Below are positions 25,718 through 34,450 of a stretch of DNA of 60,454 bases, piece after piece (positions within the stretch are counted from its first letter, which is position 1; every line of letters starts with the position of its first letter). The notes beneath the pieces were generated by a model. The model saw only the letters and a list, made by a program, of their open reading frames with translations. It did no database searches and was not told the DNA's origin. A program made the position numbers and the translations under genes. Origin of the DNA: Silicimonas sp. (GTDB taxonomy: Bacteria > Pseudomonadota > Alphaproteobacteria > Rhodobacterales > Rhodobacteraceae); contig JAJDUZ010000057.1 of assembly GCA_022826385.1 (NCBI GenBank), positions 1 through 60,454 on the forward strand. The letters run 5' to 3'.

Positions 25718-26443
25718 CTATCGGCTCGGCTCGGGCGTGAAGGTCGAGAAATCAACCATCGTGCCAAGGACTTGCATGTAAGCGATCAGCGCATCCATCT
25801 CGGTCAGTTCGGGCTGGCCGTCGAAGTTGCCGACCGGCGCGCCGGGATAGCGGTCTTCGACATCGCCATAGTCGCCGTCCGGGTCCGCTTGCGCCCGGAA
25901 GTCGGCGCGCGCCAGTTCGATCTGCTGATCGGTGTAAGGCACGCCGACAAAGCGGTGCGTGGCCATCAGGTCGCCGATGTATTCGCCATCAAGATCGGCT
26001 TCGAGCAGGAAGGCGTATTTGGGCATCACGCTTTCCGGCACCACGCTTTGCGGGTCGGTGAAGTGATCGACATGCCACGCGTCCGAGTAGCGCCCGCCGA
26101 CCCGGGCCAGATCCGGCCCGGTTCGCTTCGAGCCCCATTGGAACGGGTGATCATACATCGATTCCGCAGCAAGGCTGTAATGGCCGTAACGCTCGACCTC
26201 GTCCCGCATGGGCCGGATCATCTGGCTGTGGCAGACATAGCAGCCTTCGCGGATATAGACCTCGCGCCCGGCCAGTTCGAGCGGGCTATAGGGCCGGACC
26301 CCTTCGACCTCTTCGATCGTGTTTTCGAGCCAGAAGAGCGGCGCGATTTCCACGATTCCCCCCACCGTGACCACCAGAAGCGAGGAGACAAGGAGAAGCG
26401 TCGGGCTCTTCTCGAGGATGGCGTGTTTTTCCATGAGAGCCAT
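25718..26443 (-). CDS. ccoO: cbb3 oxidase subunit II (mono-haem cytochrome c)
   Basis: A 241-residue protein with an N-terminal membrane anchor (about 14-36) and the haem c site CYVCH (68-72). [22 protein letters not shown] is the CcoO signature, and [15 protein letters not shown] and [11 protein letters not shown] follow, the latter with the likely Met ligand. ATG 26443 has AAGGAG 9 nt upstream, inside the end of ccoN. It passes electrons from CcoP to CcoN. Confidence 0.97.
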   Translation of the reverse strand: MALMEKHAILEKSPTLLLVSSLLVVTVGGIVEIAPLFWLENTIEEVEGVRPYSPLELAGREVYIREGCYVCHSQMIRPMRDEVERYGHYSLAAESMYDHPFQWGSKRTGPDLARVGGRYSDAWHVDHFTDPQSVVPESVMPKYAFLLEADLDGEYIGDLMATHRFVGVPYTDQQIELARADFRAQADPDGDYGDVEDRYPGAPVGNFDGQPELTEMDALIAYMQVLGTMVDFSTFTPEPSR

Positions 26444-26446
26444 TGA

Positions 26447-28066
26447 TCAAACTCCTTTCACGGCAGTGGTGATTTCAGAAACAGGCTGGGTGTAGGGCTT
26501 GGCGCCGCGGATGGTCATCCACATGTTCCAGCACATCACCAGAGCACCCGAGAGGAACAGAAGCCCGCCTAGACCGCGTACGATGTACATTGGGAACTTG
26601 GCGCTGACGGTGTCGGCGAAGCTGTTCACCAGGAAGCCCTGGTCATCGACCTCGCGCCACATCAGGCCTTCCATGATGCCCGTGACCCACATCGAGGACG
26701 CGTAGAGCACGATGCCCAGTGTCGCGAGCCAGAAGTGCCAGTTGATCGCCGGCATCGAGTACATCTTGTCCCGGCCCCAGAGCTTGGGTGTCAGGAAATA
26801 GATGCAGGCAAAGGTGATCATGCCGTTCCAGCCAAGCGCACCGGAATGCACGTGGCCGATCGTCCAGTCGGTATAATGCGACAGCGAGTTCACCGCCTTG
26901 ATCGACATCATCGGCCCTTCGAAGGTGGACATGCCATAGAAGGCAAGGCTGACGACAAACATCCGGATGATCGGATCGGTCCTCAGCTTGTCCCATGCGC
27001 CGTTCAGCGTCATCAGGCCGTTGATCATGCCGCCCCAGCTGGGCATCCAGAGGATCACGCTGAAGACCATGCCAAGGGTCGAGGCCCAGTCCGGCAATGC
27101 GGTGTAATGCAGGTGGTGCGGGCCGGCCCAGATATAGAGGAAGATCAGCGCCCAGAAGTGAATGATCGAAAGTCGATAGGAATAGACCGGGCGGCCTGCC
27201 TGCTTCGGCACGAAGTAGTACATCATGCCAAGGAAACCCGCGGTCAGGAAGAAGCCCACGGCGTTATGGCCGTACCACCATTGTGTCATCGCGTCCTGCA
27301 CGCCCGAGAAGACCTGCACCGACCGCGAGCCCCAGAAGCTGACCGGGATCGCAAGGTTGTTGACGATATGCAGCATCGCCACGGTGATGATGAAGGACAG
27401 CAGGAACCAGTTGGCGACGTAGATGTGCTTTTCCTTGCGGGTGAAGATCGTGCCGAGGAACACGATCAGATAGGCCACCCAGACAATCGTCAGCCACAGG
27501 TCCACATACCATTCCGGCTCGGCATATTCCTTGGATTGGGTGACCCCCAGCAGGTAGCCGGTCGCCGCCAGCACGATGAACAGCTGGTAGCCCCAGAAGA
27601 CGAACCATGCGAGCCGCCCGGCAAAGAGCCGGACCCCGCTGGTGCGTTGCACGATATAGAACGAGGTCGCGATCAGCGCGTTGCCACCAAAGGCGAAAAT
27701 CACCGCACTGGTGTGGAGCGGGCGCAGACGCCCAAAGTTGGTGAAAGGCTGGCCCCAATCGAAATTGAGCGCCGGAAAGGCCAGTTGGAAGGCAATGAAC
27801 ACCCCCACCAGAAACCCGGCAACGCCCCAAAACGCGGTCGCGATGACGCCATAGCGCACCACACCGTCGTCGTATCCGCTGAGCGGATCGGGGGCGAGCG
27901 GCTTCGGTTCGTCGGTGTTCCGCAGAACATAGATAAACATACCGGCAGCGATCACCATGATCAGAGCCGCATGCACCTGATAGGCCAGATCCCTGCCCCA
28001 GTTGACGGCAATCGCGGCGACAATCGCCACCATGCCGAGCAGGATGAGTTTTACATAATTGCCCAT
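26447..28066 (-). CDS. ccoN: cbb3 oxidase catalytic subunit I
   Basis: A 539-residue haem-copper oxidase subunit of the C family with about 12 to 14 membrane segments. Conserved histidines are visible in [12 protein letters not shown] (low-spin haem), [23 protein letters not shown] (CuB His and the Tyr-containing helix), [15 protein letters not shown] (CuB His pair) and [16 protein letters not shown] (high- and low-spin haem ligands). It reduces oxygen to water and pumps protons at low oxygen. ATG 28066 has GAGGAAACGG upstream. It starts ccoNOQP; an FNR box lies 77 nt upstream. Confidence 0.98.
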   Translation of the reverse strand: MGNYVKLILLGMVAIVAAIAVNWGRDLAYQVHAALIMVIAAGMFIYVLRNTDEPKPLAPDPLSGYDDGVVRYGVIATAFWGVAGFLVGVFIAFQLAFPALNFDWGQPFTNFGRLRPLHTSAVIFAFGGNALIATSFYIVQRTSGVRLFAGRLAWFVFWGYQLFIVLAATGYLLGVTQSKEYAEPEWYVDLWLTIVWVAYLIVFLGTIFTRKEKHIYVANWFLLSFIITVAMLHIVNNLAIPVSFWGSRSVQVFSGVQDAMTQWWYGHNAVGFFLTAGFLGMMYYFVPKQAGRPVYSYRLSIIHFWALIFLYIWAGPHHLHYTALPDWASTLGMVFSVILWMPSWGGMINGLMTLNGAWDKLRTDPIIRMFVVSLAFYGMSTFEGPMMSIKAVNSLSHYTDWTIGHVHSGALGWNGMITFACIYFLTPKLWGRDKMYSMPAINWHFWLATLGIVLYASSMWVTGIMEGLMWREVDDQGFLVNSFADTVSAKFPMYIVRGLGGLLFLSGALVMCWNMWMTIRGAKPYTQPVSEITTAVKGV

Positions 28067-28142
28067 GGACCGTTTCCTCGTCGTCACGCGCAAAAAGCGC
28101 AGTTTCCGAGGCCCGGTCTAAAGTCGGGCGGTTAAGTCAGCT

Positions 28143-28156
28143 TTGATCTGTGTCAA
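28143..28156 (-). promoter_or_regulatory. FNR/FnrL box upstream of ccoN
   Basis: TTGATCTGTGTCAA, identical in all 14 bases to the box at 28922-28935. Its centre (28149.5) predicts a class II start near 28108 with TAGACC as the -10, giving a leader of about 40 nt for ccoN. Confidence 0.87.
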
Positions 28157-28189
28157 GTCGGGCTGCGACAGCCGCGCACAGGGGGTGCG

Positions 28190-28918
28190 TCAGACGATCA
28201 CACCACCATCGGCATCGTCGCCCGTGGCATCCAGCAGCGCGGCGTGGTCGGTCACGGTGAATTTGCGGCGGTCGGAAAAGGCGATGACGCCTTCTTTCTT
28301 GAGTTGTGTCAGCTGGCGGCTGACGGTTTCCAGCGTCAGGCCAAGATAGCTTGCGATCTCCTCGCGGGTCAGCGGCAAGGCAAGATCGGGCAGATCCGTG
28401 CCGTCGACATGGCTCCGCTGCACCAGCATTTGAATAAAAGTCGCGATCTTTTCCCGCGCCGTCTTGCGCCCCAGCAGCACCATCCAGTCGCGCGCCGCAT
28501 CCAGCTCGTCCATCGCCATTTCCACAAGGCGCTGCGAGATATGGGGCGTTTCTGCCAGCAGACGCTCGAACGGCTTCCGCTCAAAGCTGCAAAGCGTCAC
28601 GTCCGAGGCCGCAACCACGTCGAAATCCAGCGTGGTGCGTCCGGGGCGCCCGATGAAGTCTGATGGCAGCAGAAGCCCCACCATCTGCATCCGCCCGTCA
28701 TCCAGCGTTTTCGAGAGCGTCGCAATGCCATGGACGACCGAGGACACATGGCTCAACTCGTCGCCCCGCCACGAGATCGTCTCTCCTGCCGTGAAGCTGC
28801 GATAGGACTTGATCTTGTCCAGCATCTCGATTTCGTCGTCGTCACAGCGCGCACAGACCGCCCGATGCCGGATCGGGCATTCACTGCATTTCACGCGTTC
28901 TGCGAGTTGAATGTTCAT
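28190..28918 (-). CDS. fnrL: Oxygen-responsive Crp/Fnr regulator FnrL
   Basis: A 242-residue CRP/FNR-family activator. N-terminal cysteines C11, C14, C22 and C25 plus C110 (TLCSF) can hold a 4Fe-4S cluster that is destroyed by oxygen. The cyclic-nucleotide-fold sensor runs to about residue 130, a dimer helix follows, and the HTH recognition helix contains ETVSRQLTQL, with the Glu and Arg that read TTGAT half-sites. ATG 28918. It lies beside ccoNOQP and divergent from hemN, its expected targets. The box at 28922-28935 is so close to its start that FnrL bound there would cover the fnrL translation start region, suggesting negative autoregulation. Confidence 0.95.
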   Translation of the reverse strand: MNIQLAERVKCSECPIRHRAVCARCDDDEIEMLDKIKSYRSFTAGETISWRGDELSHVSSVVHGIATLSKTLDDGRMQMVGLLLPSDFIGRPGRTTLDFDVVAASDVTLCSFERKPFERLLAETPHISQRLVEMAMDELDAARDWMVLLGRKTAREKIATFIQMLVQRSHVDGTDLPDLALPLTREEIASYLGLTLETVSRQLTQLKKEGVIAFSDRRKFTVTDHAALLDATGDDADGGVIV

Positions 28919-28921
28919 CTC

Positions 28922-28935
28922 TTGATCTGTGTCAA
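28922..28935 (+). promoter_or_regulatory. FNR/FnrL box between fnrL and hemN
   Basis: TTGATCTGTGTCAA. The centre (28928.5) lies exactly 41.5 bp from 28970, the first base of the hemN start codon, the standard class II spacing. On the other side it ends 4 nt from the fnrL start codon. Confidence 0.88.
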
Positions 28936-28969
28936 AGCGGGCAATCTTTTCCCAGATTACACGTTGGAC

Positions 28970-30319
28970 ATGGAAAATGAAGCTCTACTTGAGGCCTACG
29001 GCCTGTTCCGTGCCAAGGTGCCGCGGTTCACAAGCTATCCGCCGGCCAACAGATTTCAGTTGGATGGCGGGCGCCGCCACCAGGCCAACTGGCTGCGAAA
29101 CGTGCCCGATGGGGCGTCGATTTCGGTTTATGCGCACATCCCCTTCTGTCGCAGGCTCTGCTATTTCTGCGCCTGCCGGACGCAAGGCACGAAGACGCTG
29201 AAACCGGTGCGCAGCTATCTGGACACGCTGATCGCCGAGATCATCGCCGTGCGGCACCTGCTGCCGCGCGATCTGAAGATGGCACGGCTGCATTTCGGTG
29301 GCGGGACGCCCACACTTCTGGACACCGAGTTGATGAACCAGTTGTGCGAGACCCTGTTCTCGCACTTCGCGACCACGCCGGATTTCGAGTTCTCGGTCGA
29401 GATCGACCCGACCGAAGCCCCCGCGGCGACGCTGGAAACGCTAGCCGATTGGCGCATGGGACGCGCCAGCATCGGCATTCAGGATTTTGCGCCCAAGGTG
29501 CAGGAGACAATCGGGCGCGAACAAAGCTTCGACCAGACGAAATCCGTGGTCGATGCGCTTCGCGCCCTTGGCGTGCAAAGCGTCAATTTCGATCTGGTCT
29601 ATGGCCTGCCCCACCAGACCGAGGCCAGCCTGCAGGCAACGCTGGAACAGGTGCTGTCGCTGCATCCCGACCGGCTGGCGCTTTATGGCTATGCCCATGT
29701 GCCGCAGATGTCGAAACGCCAAGTGCTGATCTCGGCCGACGATCTGCCGGGCGCCCGCGCCCGGTTCCGGCTGGCACAGGCAGCGCGGGCGCAATTCGAG
29801 GCTGCCGGATACCGGGCCATCGGCATCGATCACTTCGGCTTGGCCAGCGACAGCCTGACGCAAGCGGCGGCGAGCGGTGCGCTGAGGCGGAATTTTCAGG
29901 GCTATACCGACGACCCGTGCGAGACCTTGGTGGGGTTCGGCGCATCGGCCATTTCCGAATTCCGGGAGGGCTATGTGCAGAACGCCGTGGCCACGGCCGG
30001 GTACACGGACCGCGTTCGCATCGACGGCCTTGCCGGTCACCGGGGGTATCGGATGAGTGCGGCCGACAGGATGATGTCCGATCTGGTGCAAGGTGTGATG
30101 TGTCGCGGCGAGATCGATCAGGTCGCATTGCGCGCCGCGCATCCGGCCTTTGGCCGAGAGATCGACGACACCGTGACGCGGCTCTACCTGACCTATCCGG
30201 ATGCGCTGGTTTTGAGTGAGACGGGCCTGACGATCCGACCGGAGGCCGCCAGCCTGGCCCGCGTGATCGCGGCCGCTGCGGCGTCGGAACGCACGACGCA
30301 GGGCAGCATGGCGATCTGA
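28970..30319 (+). CDS. hemN: Oxygen-independent coproporphyrinogen III oxidase
   Basis: A 449-residue radical SAM enzyme that decarboxylates coproporphyrinogen III in haem synthesis without oxygen. The cluster motif is C60-x3-C64-x2-C67 with an extra Cys69, in HIPFCRRLCYFCACR. The N-terminal PRFTSYPPANRF, the LHFGGGTPTLL glycine motif and FDLVYGLPHQT are HemN signatures, with C-terminal GYTDDPCETLVGFGASAISE. ATG 28970 is the family start. No ribosome-binding site precedes it, and FNR-box spacing predicts transcription starting at this ATG, so the message may be leaderless. Confidence 0.95.
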   Translation: MENEALLEAYGLFRAKVPRFTSYPPANRFQLDGGRRHQANWLRNVPDGASISVYAHIPFCRRLCYFCACRTQGTKTLKPVRSYLDTLIAEIIAVRHLLPRDLKMARLHFGGGTPTLLDTELMNQLCETLFSHFATTPDFEFSVEIDPTEAPAATLETLADWRMGRASIGIQDFAPKVQETIGREQSFDQTKSVVDALRALGVQSVNFDLVYGLPHQTEASLQATLEQVLSLHPDRLALYGYAHVPQMSKRQVLISADDLPGARARFRLAQAARAQFEAAGYRAIGIDHFGLASDSLTQAAASGALRRNFQGYTDDPCETLVGFGASAISEFREGYVQNAVATAGYTDRVRIDGLAGHRGYRMSAADRMMSDLVQGVMCRGEIDQVALRAAHPAFGREIDDTVTRLYLTYPDALVLSETGLTIRPEAASLARVIAAAAASERTTQGSMAI

Positions 30320-30389
30320 GCGGGGGCCATCAACGAAGGGCCATCAGCGGTTGGCCCAATCGACCTTCTCCCGCACCCTCATCCAGAGG

Positions 30390-30418
30390 CCCCCTCACCC
30401 CCTTTCCCCCTCTCCCCC
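30390..30418 (-). other. Near-ideal G-quadruplex motif
   Basis: On the plus strand the tract reads C5-TCA-C5-TTT-C5-TCT-C5, so the minus strand has four runs of five G with three 3-nt loops (AGA, AAA, TGA). Direct repeats of GAGGCC flank it (about 30386 and 30425). It lies 70 nt after hemN and 150 nt after the amidohydrolase stop, in the 3' region of both. A 3' RNA quadruplex in the amidohydrolase message is possible. No gene is evident in 30320-30568. Confidence 0.85.
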
Positions 30419-30568
30419 TTTTTTGAGGCCAAGGTGTTTCCAAAGGGTGAAGCCAGGAACTGAGAGGAGTGAGATGTGTCGCCTAGCAGTCAGTTTTACC
30501 GTCCAACGCCCTGTCGCAAGTGACCTGCGCCGCAGAAGACCCCGCCCGATCAGCCCCCCGCACCCCGG

Positions 30569-31414
30569 TCAGACCTCAAGCCCGTACACACGCGCCGCTG
30601 TCCCGCCAAAGACAAGCCCCCGCTCGCTGTCACTCAGACCAGACGTCAAAACCTCGGCGGCATCGACCACCTCGCCATACCCGCCTGCCAACAGGCAGAC
30701 CGGCCAGTCCGAGCCGAACATCACGCGCTCTGGCCCGAAGGTCTCCAGCACCACCTCGGCATAGGGCTTCAGATCGTCGACCGTCCAGCCGTCCCATGTG
30801 GCTTCCGTGATCATGCCCGAGAGTTTGCAGACCACGTTGTCGCGCCGTGCGAGTTCCACGATCAGGGCGCGCCATGGCTCCATCGCGCGCGCCGCAATGC
30901 GCGGCTTCGCAATGTGATCCAGTACGAACTGCGCTTCCGGCAGGACATCGGCGATGGTGATGCAAGCGGGCAGTTCGCGTTCCTTGGCCAGAAGATCCTG
31001 CACCAGCCCGCGCGCGCCGCATTCGGCCACCCCGGCGATCACGTCGGGACGGGCCAGCCAGTCTTCGTCGGCCTCGTCATGCGCCTGATGGCGGATGCCT
31101 TTCAGGTAAGCGCCGCCCGGCCCCTGTTGCAACGCGTCCAGCGCGTCTCCGACCAGCCGGTCGGTCAGATCGACCCAGCCGACCACGCCTTTGACAAAAG
31201 ATGTGGTTTCCGCGGTGGCAAGGAACTCGGCGCTTTCTTCGACGCTGCCCACCGTTTGCACCAGAACCGTGCCGTCGATGTCCGCCGCGGCCAGTTCGGG
31301 GGCAAGGTCTTCCGCCGCAAATGGGCGGCGGATCGGCGACAGCGCATCGCCCCCCATCCAAGGATAATCCCGCGTCTCGGGGTTCCAGAAATGGTGATGC
31401 GCATCGATCCGCAT
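30569..31414 (-). CDS. Amidohydrolase family protein (L-fuconolactonase-like)
   Basis: A 281-residue TIM-barrel metal-dependent hydrolase of the amidohydrolase 2 group (COG3618-like). The N-terminal DAHHHFWNPETRDYPWM (about 4-20) carries the metal His residues. Further motifs are KGIRHQAHDE, VLDHIAKPRI, VCKLSGMITEA and VMFGSDWPVC, with the catalytic Asp near residue 237. Members hydrolyse sugar lactones or related cyclic compounds. No sugar operon surrounds it, so substrate is unknown. Start ATG 31414 has only a weak ribosome-binding site. Confidence 0.85.
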   Translation of the reverse strand: MRIDAHHHFWNPETRDYPWMGGDALSPIRRPFAAEDLAPELAAADIDGTVLVQTVGSVEESAEFLATAETTSFVKGVVGWVDLTDRLVGDALDALQQGPGGAYLKGIRHQAHDEADEDWLARPDVIAGVAECGARGLVQDLLAKERELPACITIADVLPEAQFVLDHIAKPRIAARAMEPWRALIVELARRDNVVCKLSGMITEATWDGWTVDDLKPYAEVVLETFGPERVMFGSDWPVCLLAGGYGEVVDAAEVLTSGLSDSERGLVFGGTAARVYGLEV

Positions 31415-31515
31415 GGGGCCTGTCCGTCCGTTCGTTCCGCAAGATATGCCCCAGTTTGGCGCGGGGCGCCATTGTCGTCTTTTCGGGGGCTGCCCGCTCT
31501 GCTAGGGGCTGGGCC

Positions 31516-33360
31516 ATGCTGCGCATCGACGACATACGTTTCGCGATAGAAGGCCGCCCCCTGTTCGACGGGGCCTCGGCCATCATTCCCGACGGTCACA
31601 AGGTCGGTTTCGTCGGGAGAAACGGCACCGGCAAGACGACGCTCTTCCGGCTGATCCGGGGCGAGTTGGCGCTGGAAGCGGGCACGATTACGATCAACCG
31701 GGGCGCGCGGATCGGCGGTGTGGCACAGGAAGTGCCGGGCTCCGAGGTGTCGCTGCTGGACACGGTGCTCGAGGCAGACACCGAGCGCGCCGCCCTGCTG
31801 GCCGAGGCCGAAACGGCGACCGACCCGACCCGTGTGGCCGACATCCAGACCCGGCTGGCCGATATCGACGCGTGGTCGGCCGAGGCGCGCGCCTCGACCA
31901 TTCTGAAAGGTCTGGGCTTCAGCCAGGCCGAGCAGGCGATGCCGTGCTCGGCCTTCTCGGGCGGTTGGCGGATGCGGGTGGCGCTGGCGGGCGTCCTGTT
32001 CTCGGCGCCCGACCTGTTGCTCTTGGACGAGCCGACCAACTATCTCGACCTTGAGGGCGCGGTCTGGCTGGAAAGCTATCTGGCCCGGTATCCTCATACC
32101 GTCATCACGATCAGCCACGACCGCGGGCTTCTGAACCGCTCGGTCACGTCGATCCTGCATCTCGAGGATCGGAAACTGTCGCTCTATCAGGGGCGCTATG
32201 ACACCTTCGCCGAAACCCGCGCCGCCCGTCTGGCGGTCGCGCAGGCCGAGGCCAAGAAGCAGGAGGCGCGGCGGGCGCATTTGCAGTCCTTCGTGGACCG
32301 GTTCCGCTACAAGGCATCGAAGGCCGTTCAGGCGCAATCGCGGTTGAAGATGATCGCGAAGATGCAGCCGATCACCTCGCCGCAGGAAGCGGCGCTGAAG
32401 AAGTTCAGTTTCCCCGATCCCGAAGAACTTTCGCCCCCGATCATCAACATGGAAAGCGCCAGCGTCGGCTATGACGGGGCCGCGGTCCTGTCGCGCCTCT
32501 CGCTTCGGATCGATCAGGACGACCGGATCGCGCTTCTGGGCCAAAACGGCGAAGGCAAGTCGACACTATCGAAACTGCTGGTCGGCAAGCTCGACGCGTT
32601 GGGCGGCCGGGTGACGCGGGCGCGGAAGCTGAGGATCGGGTATTTCGCCCAGCACCAGCTGGACGAGCTGCATGCCGACGAAACCCCGCTGGATCACATC
32701 CGCCGCGAGCGCCCCGAGGAAACACCGGCCAAACTGCGCGCGCGGCTGGCGGGCTTCGGGATCGGCGCCGATCAGGCCGACACGGTGGCGGGCAAGCTCT
32801 CTGGCGGTCAGAAGGCGCGCCTGTCGTTGCTCTTGGCCACGCTCGACGCGCCGCATCTTCTGATCCTTGACGAGCCGACCAACCACCTCGACATGGAAAG
32901 CCGCGAGGGGCTGATTGAGGCGCTCGCCGCCTATACCGGTGCGGTGGTGTTGGTCAGCCACGACATGCATTTGCTGGGCCATGTGGCCGACCGGCTCTGG
33001 CTGGTGAAGGGCGGACGGGTGGCCCCTTACGAGGGCGATCTGGAGGAATACCGGCGGCTCTTGCTGGATCAGCCTGCGCCGAAACCCGAGAAAGCCAAGC
33101 CAAAGCCCGAGAAGCCGTCGCGCGCGACGCTGGCCGAGTTGCGGCAGGAGGTTTCGACAGCCGAAGCGCGGGTCGAGAAGCTGACGGACATACGCGAAAA
33201 GCTGGCCGAGAAACTGGCGGACCCGGCCATGTATGACGCTGACCGCGTGGCCGAGACCGAAGGCTGGCAGAAGAAGTTCGCGGAGGTCGAAGACGGGCTG
33301 GAGCGGGCCGAAGCGCTCTGGATGAAAGCGCTGGAGCGGTTGGAAGCGGCAGGCGGGTGA
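31516..33360 (+). CDS. ABC-F family ATPase (YheS-like)
   Basis: A 614-residue soluble protein with two ABC domains and no membrane segments. Walker A motifs are GRNGTGKTT (about 36-44) and GQNGEGKST (about 342-350); signatures are FSGGWRMR and LSGGQKAR; Walker B are LLLLDEPTNYLD and LLILDEPTNHLD. The interdomain linker (about 230-310) is the P-site tRNA interaction motif of ABC-F proteins, and a charged C-terminal coiled coil (about 515-612) follows a Lys/Pro-rich stretch. ABC-F proteins act on ribosomes, resolving stalls or giving drug resistance. The order of domains matches the YheS type. ATG 31516. Confidence 0.9.
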   Translation: MLRIDDIRFAIEGRPLFDGASAIIPDGHKVGFVGRNGTGKTTLFRLIRGELALEAGTITINRGARIGGVAQEVPGSEVSLLDTVLEADTERAALLAEAETATDPTRVADIQTRLADIDAWSAEARASTILKGLGFSQAEQAMPCSAFSGGWRMRVALAGVLFSAPDLLLLDEPTNYLDLEGAVWLESYLARYPHTVITISHDRGLLNRSVTSILHLEDRKLSLYQGRYDTFAETRAARLAVAQAEAKKQEARRAHLQSFVDRFRYKASKAVQAQSRLKMIAKMQPITSPQEAALKKFSFPDPEELSPPIINMESASVGYDGAAVLSRLSLRIDQDDRIALLGQNGEGKSTLSKLLVGKLDALGGRVTRARKLRIGYFAQHQLDELHADETPLDHIRRERPEETPAKLRARLAGFGIGADQADTVAGKLSGGQKARLSLLLATLDAPHLLILDEPTNHLDMESREGLIEALAAYTGAVVLVSHDMHLLGHVADRLWLVKGGRVAPYEGDLEEYRRLLLDQPAPKPEKAKPKPEKPSRATLAELRQEVSTAEARVEKLTDIREKLAEKLADPAMYDADRVAETEGWQKKFAEVEDGLERAEALWMKALERLEAAGG

Positions 33361-33484
33361 GTGGTCAGCCGGTTGGGTCTTCCTGTTGTTCGGTTACAGC
33401 CTGTTTTGGTCGGTCGTCGTGAACCTGCTGCAACTTCTCTTGGCATTGGCTTTAAAAGCCTGGAAAGCTCGCTCACCGAACGGC

Positions 33485-33532
33485 CCGATTTCTTGAAAAG
33501 AAATCGGACCGGAAACTTTTGAAGTTTCCGGT
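33485..33532 (+). repeat. Paired perfect hairpins (copy 1)
   Basis: A 9-bp stem with 5-nt loop (CCGATTTCT/AGAAATCGG, 33485-33507) is followed at once by an 11-bp stem with 3-nt loop (ACCGGAAACTT/AAGTTTCCGGT, 33508-33532). The same layout recurs at 42346-42390 and 57603-57649. The rest of the 33361-33622 gap has no ORF I can support. Confidence 0.85.
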
Positions 33533-33622
33533 CGCTGATTGCACCTCTGGCAACGCTCGGATAGCGATTCTTGCCCCCCTTTTGATCTGTCACCACCGCC
33601 GCCTATTTCGTCTTGCCACATT

Positions 33623-33656
33623 CATAAGAATCTCCTTATGATAAGGAATGCCTTAT
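33623..33656. promoter_or_regulatory. Overlapping palindromes, candidate ArsR-family operator
   Basis: CATAAG..CTTATG (33623-33640), CCTTATGATAAGG (33634-33646) and ATAAGG-AATG-CCTTAT (33641-33656) overlap and run across the start codon of the ArsR-like gene. Such A/T-rich palindromes are typical binding sites for this family; autoregulation is inferred. Confidence 0.6.
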
Positions 33657-33941
33657 GAAGAAGAGCTGAGGTCCCTCTCGAACCCCATTCGCCAAAGCGT
33701 CATCGACGCCCTTGCGCGCAAACCGATGTCGGTCAGCGAACTGACGGCGCAGATTGATGTGTCGCAGCCCGTGATGTCGCAGCATCTCAAGGTGCTGAAG
33801 GATGCGGGCTTCGTTTCCATCCGCCCAAAAGGCACCCGGAACATCTATTACATCAACAAGCAGAAACTGGACGAATTACGCGCGTTCTGGACCAATCACT
33901 GGTCGGTGCTCTTGGCCTCGCTCAATGAACAGGAGGACTAG
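33648..33941 (+). CDS. ArsR-family transcriptional regulator
   Basis: A 97-residue winged-helix regulator. LSNPIRQSVIDALARKPMSVSELTAQIDVSQPVMSQHLKVLKDAGFV spans the HTH (about 9-55; recognition helix PVMSQHLKVL). There is no metal-binding CxC in the helix, so it is not an arsenic sensor; it resembles ArsR regulators paired with SRPBCC (AHSA1-like) proteins. ATG 33648 has no ribosome-binding site at proper spacing and the palindromes overlap it, so the message may be leaderless or the start may be later. It is followed 4 nt later by the SRPBCC gene. Confidence 0.87.
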   Translation: MPYEEELRSLSNPIRQSVIDALARKPMSVSELTAQIDVSQPVMSQHLKVLKDAGFVSIRPKGTRNIYYINKQKLDELRAFWTNHWSVLLASLNEQED

Positions 33942-33945
33942 TCTT

Positions 33946-34410
33946 ATGCCGCTTGATCCCATCGAGATCGTATCCAAGATCGACCGCCCTCCTGCGGACA
34001 CCTTCGACGCTTTCCTGTCCAAAGTATCCCAGTGGTGGCCGCTGGAGACCCATTCCGTCGGCCCCTATCTGGGCGAACCCGCCCCGACCGTGGCCGTGAT
34101 CGAACGCCACGAGGGCGGCAAGGTCTTCGAGGTCTCTGCAACGGGAGAGCACAGGGTTTGGGGCACCATAGTTGAGTATGAAGACGGCAAGCGCATCGCC
34201 TTCAGTTGGCACCCCGGCTTGTCCGAGGCCGAAGCCACCAAGGTCTCGGTCGACTTCGCACTGGCGGATGACGGCGGCACGATTGTCACCCTGATCCACA
34301 GCGGTTGGGAGGCACGGGGGGAGCAGGCCGACGCCATGCGCGGCAACTATCTGACCGGGTGGACCGATATCATTCAAAACCGGTTCACTGGCTTCGTGAA
34401 CGCGCTTTGA
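33946..34410 (+). CDS. SRPBCC (AHSA1-like) domain protein
   Basis: A 154-residue helix-grip protein of the SRPBCC/AHSA1 group. Visible elements are the N-terminal EIVSKIDRPPADTFDAFL, SQWWPLETHSVG, VWGTIVEYEDGKRIAFSWHPG (about 70-92) and the C-terminal helix AMRGNYLTGWTDIIQNRF. ATG 33946 has AGGAGG about 10 nt upstream. It pairs with the ArsR-like gene, an arrangement common in proteobacteria, whose physiological role is unclear; such proteins bind small hydrophobic ligands. Confidence 0.82.
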   Translation: MPLDPIEIVSKIDRPPADTFDAFLSKVSQWWPLETHSVGPYLGEPAPTVAVIERHEGGKVFEVSATGEHRVWGTIVEYEDGKRIAFSWHPGLSEAEATKVSVDFALADDGGTIVTLIHSGWEARGEQADAMRGNYLTGWTDIIQNRFTGFVNAL

Positions 34411-34450
34411 TCGCAAGGCAACGCACCGGCGTGCCTTGCGCCATGTCCCC

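Noticed and set aside
25579..25767. 62-codon minus-strand frame across the end of ccoO
   Set aside because: It overlaps ccoO in another frame and lacks a ribosome-binding site. The frame starting at 25706 is the better candidate in this gap.
30351..30764. Plus-strand frame with a good ribosome-binding site at about 30460 (start MCRLAVSF)
   Set aside because: It runs into the amidohydrolase gene on the other strand, and the product is Pro/Ser/Arg-rich low complexity. The ribosome-binding site is probably chance in a purine-rich stretch.
31165..32544. 459-codon minus-strand frame opposite the ABC-F gene
   Set aside because: Antisense to a gene with two intact ABC cassettes; the end of the frame overlaps the amidohydrolase in another frame.
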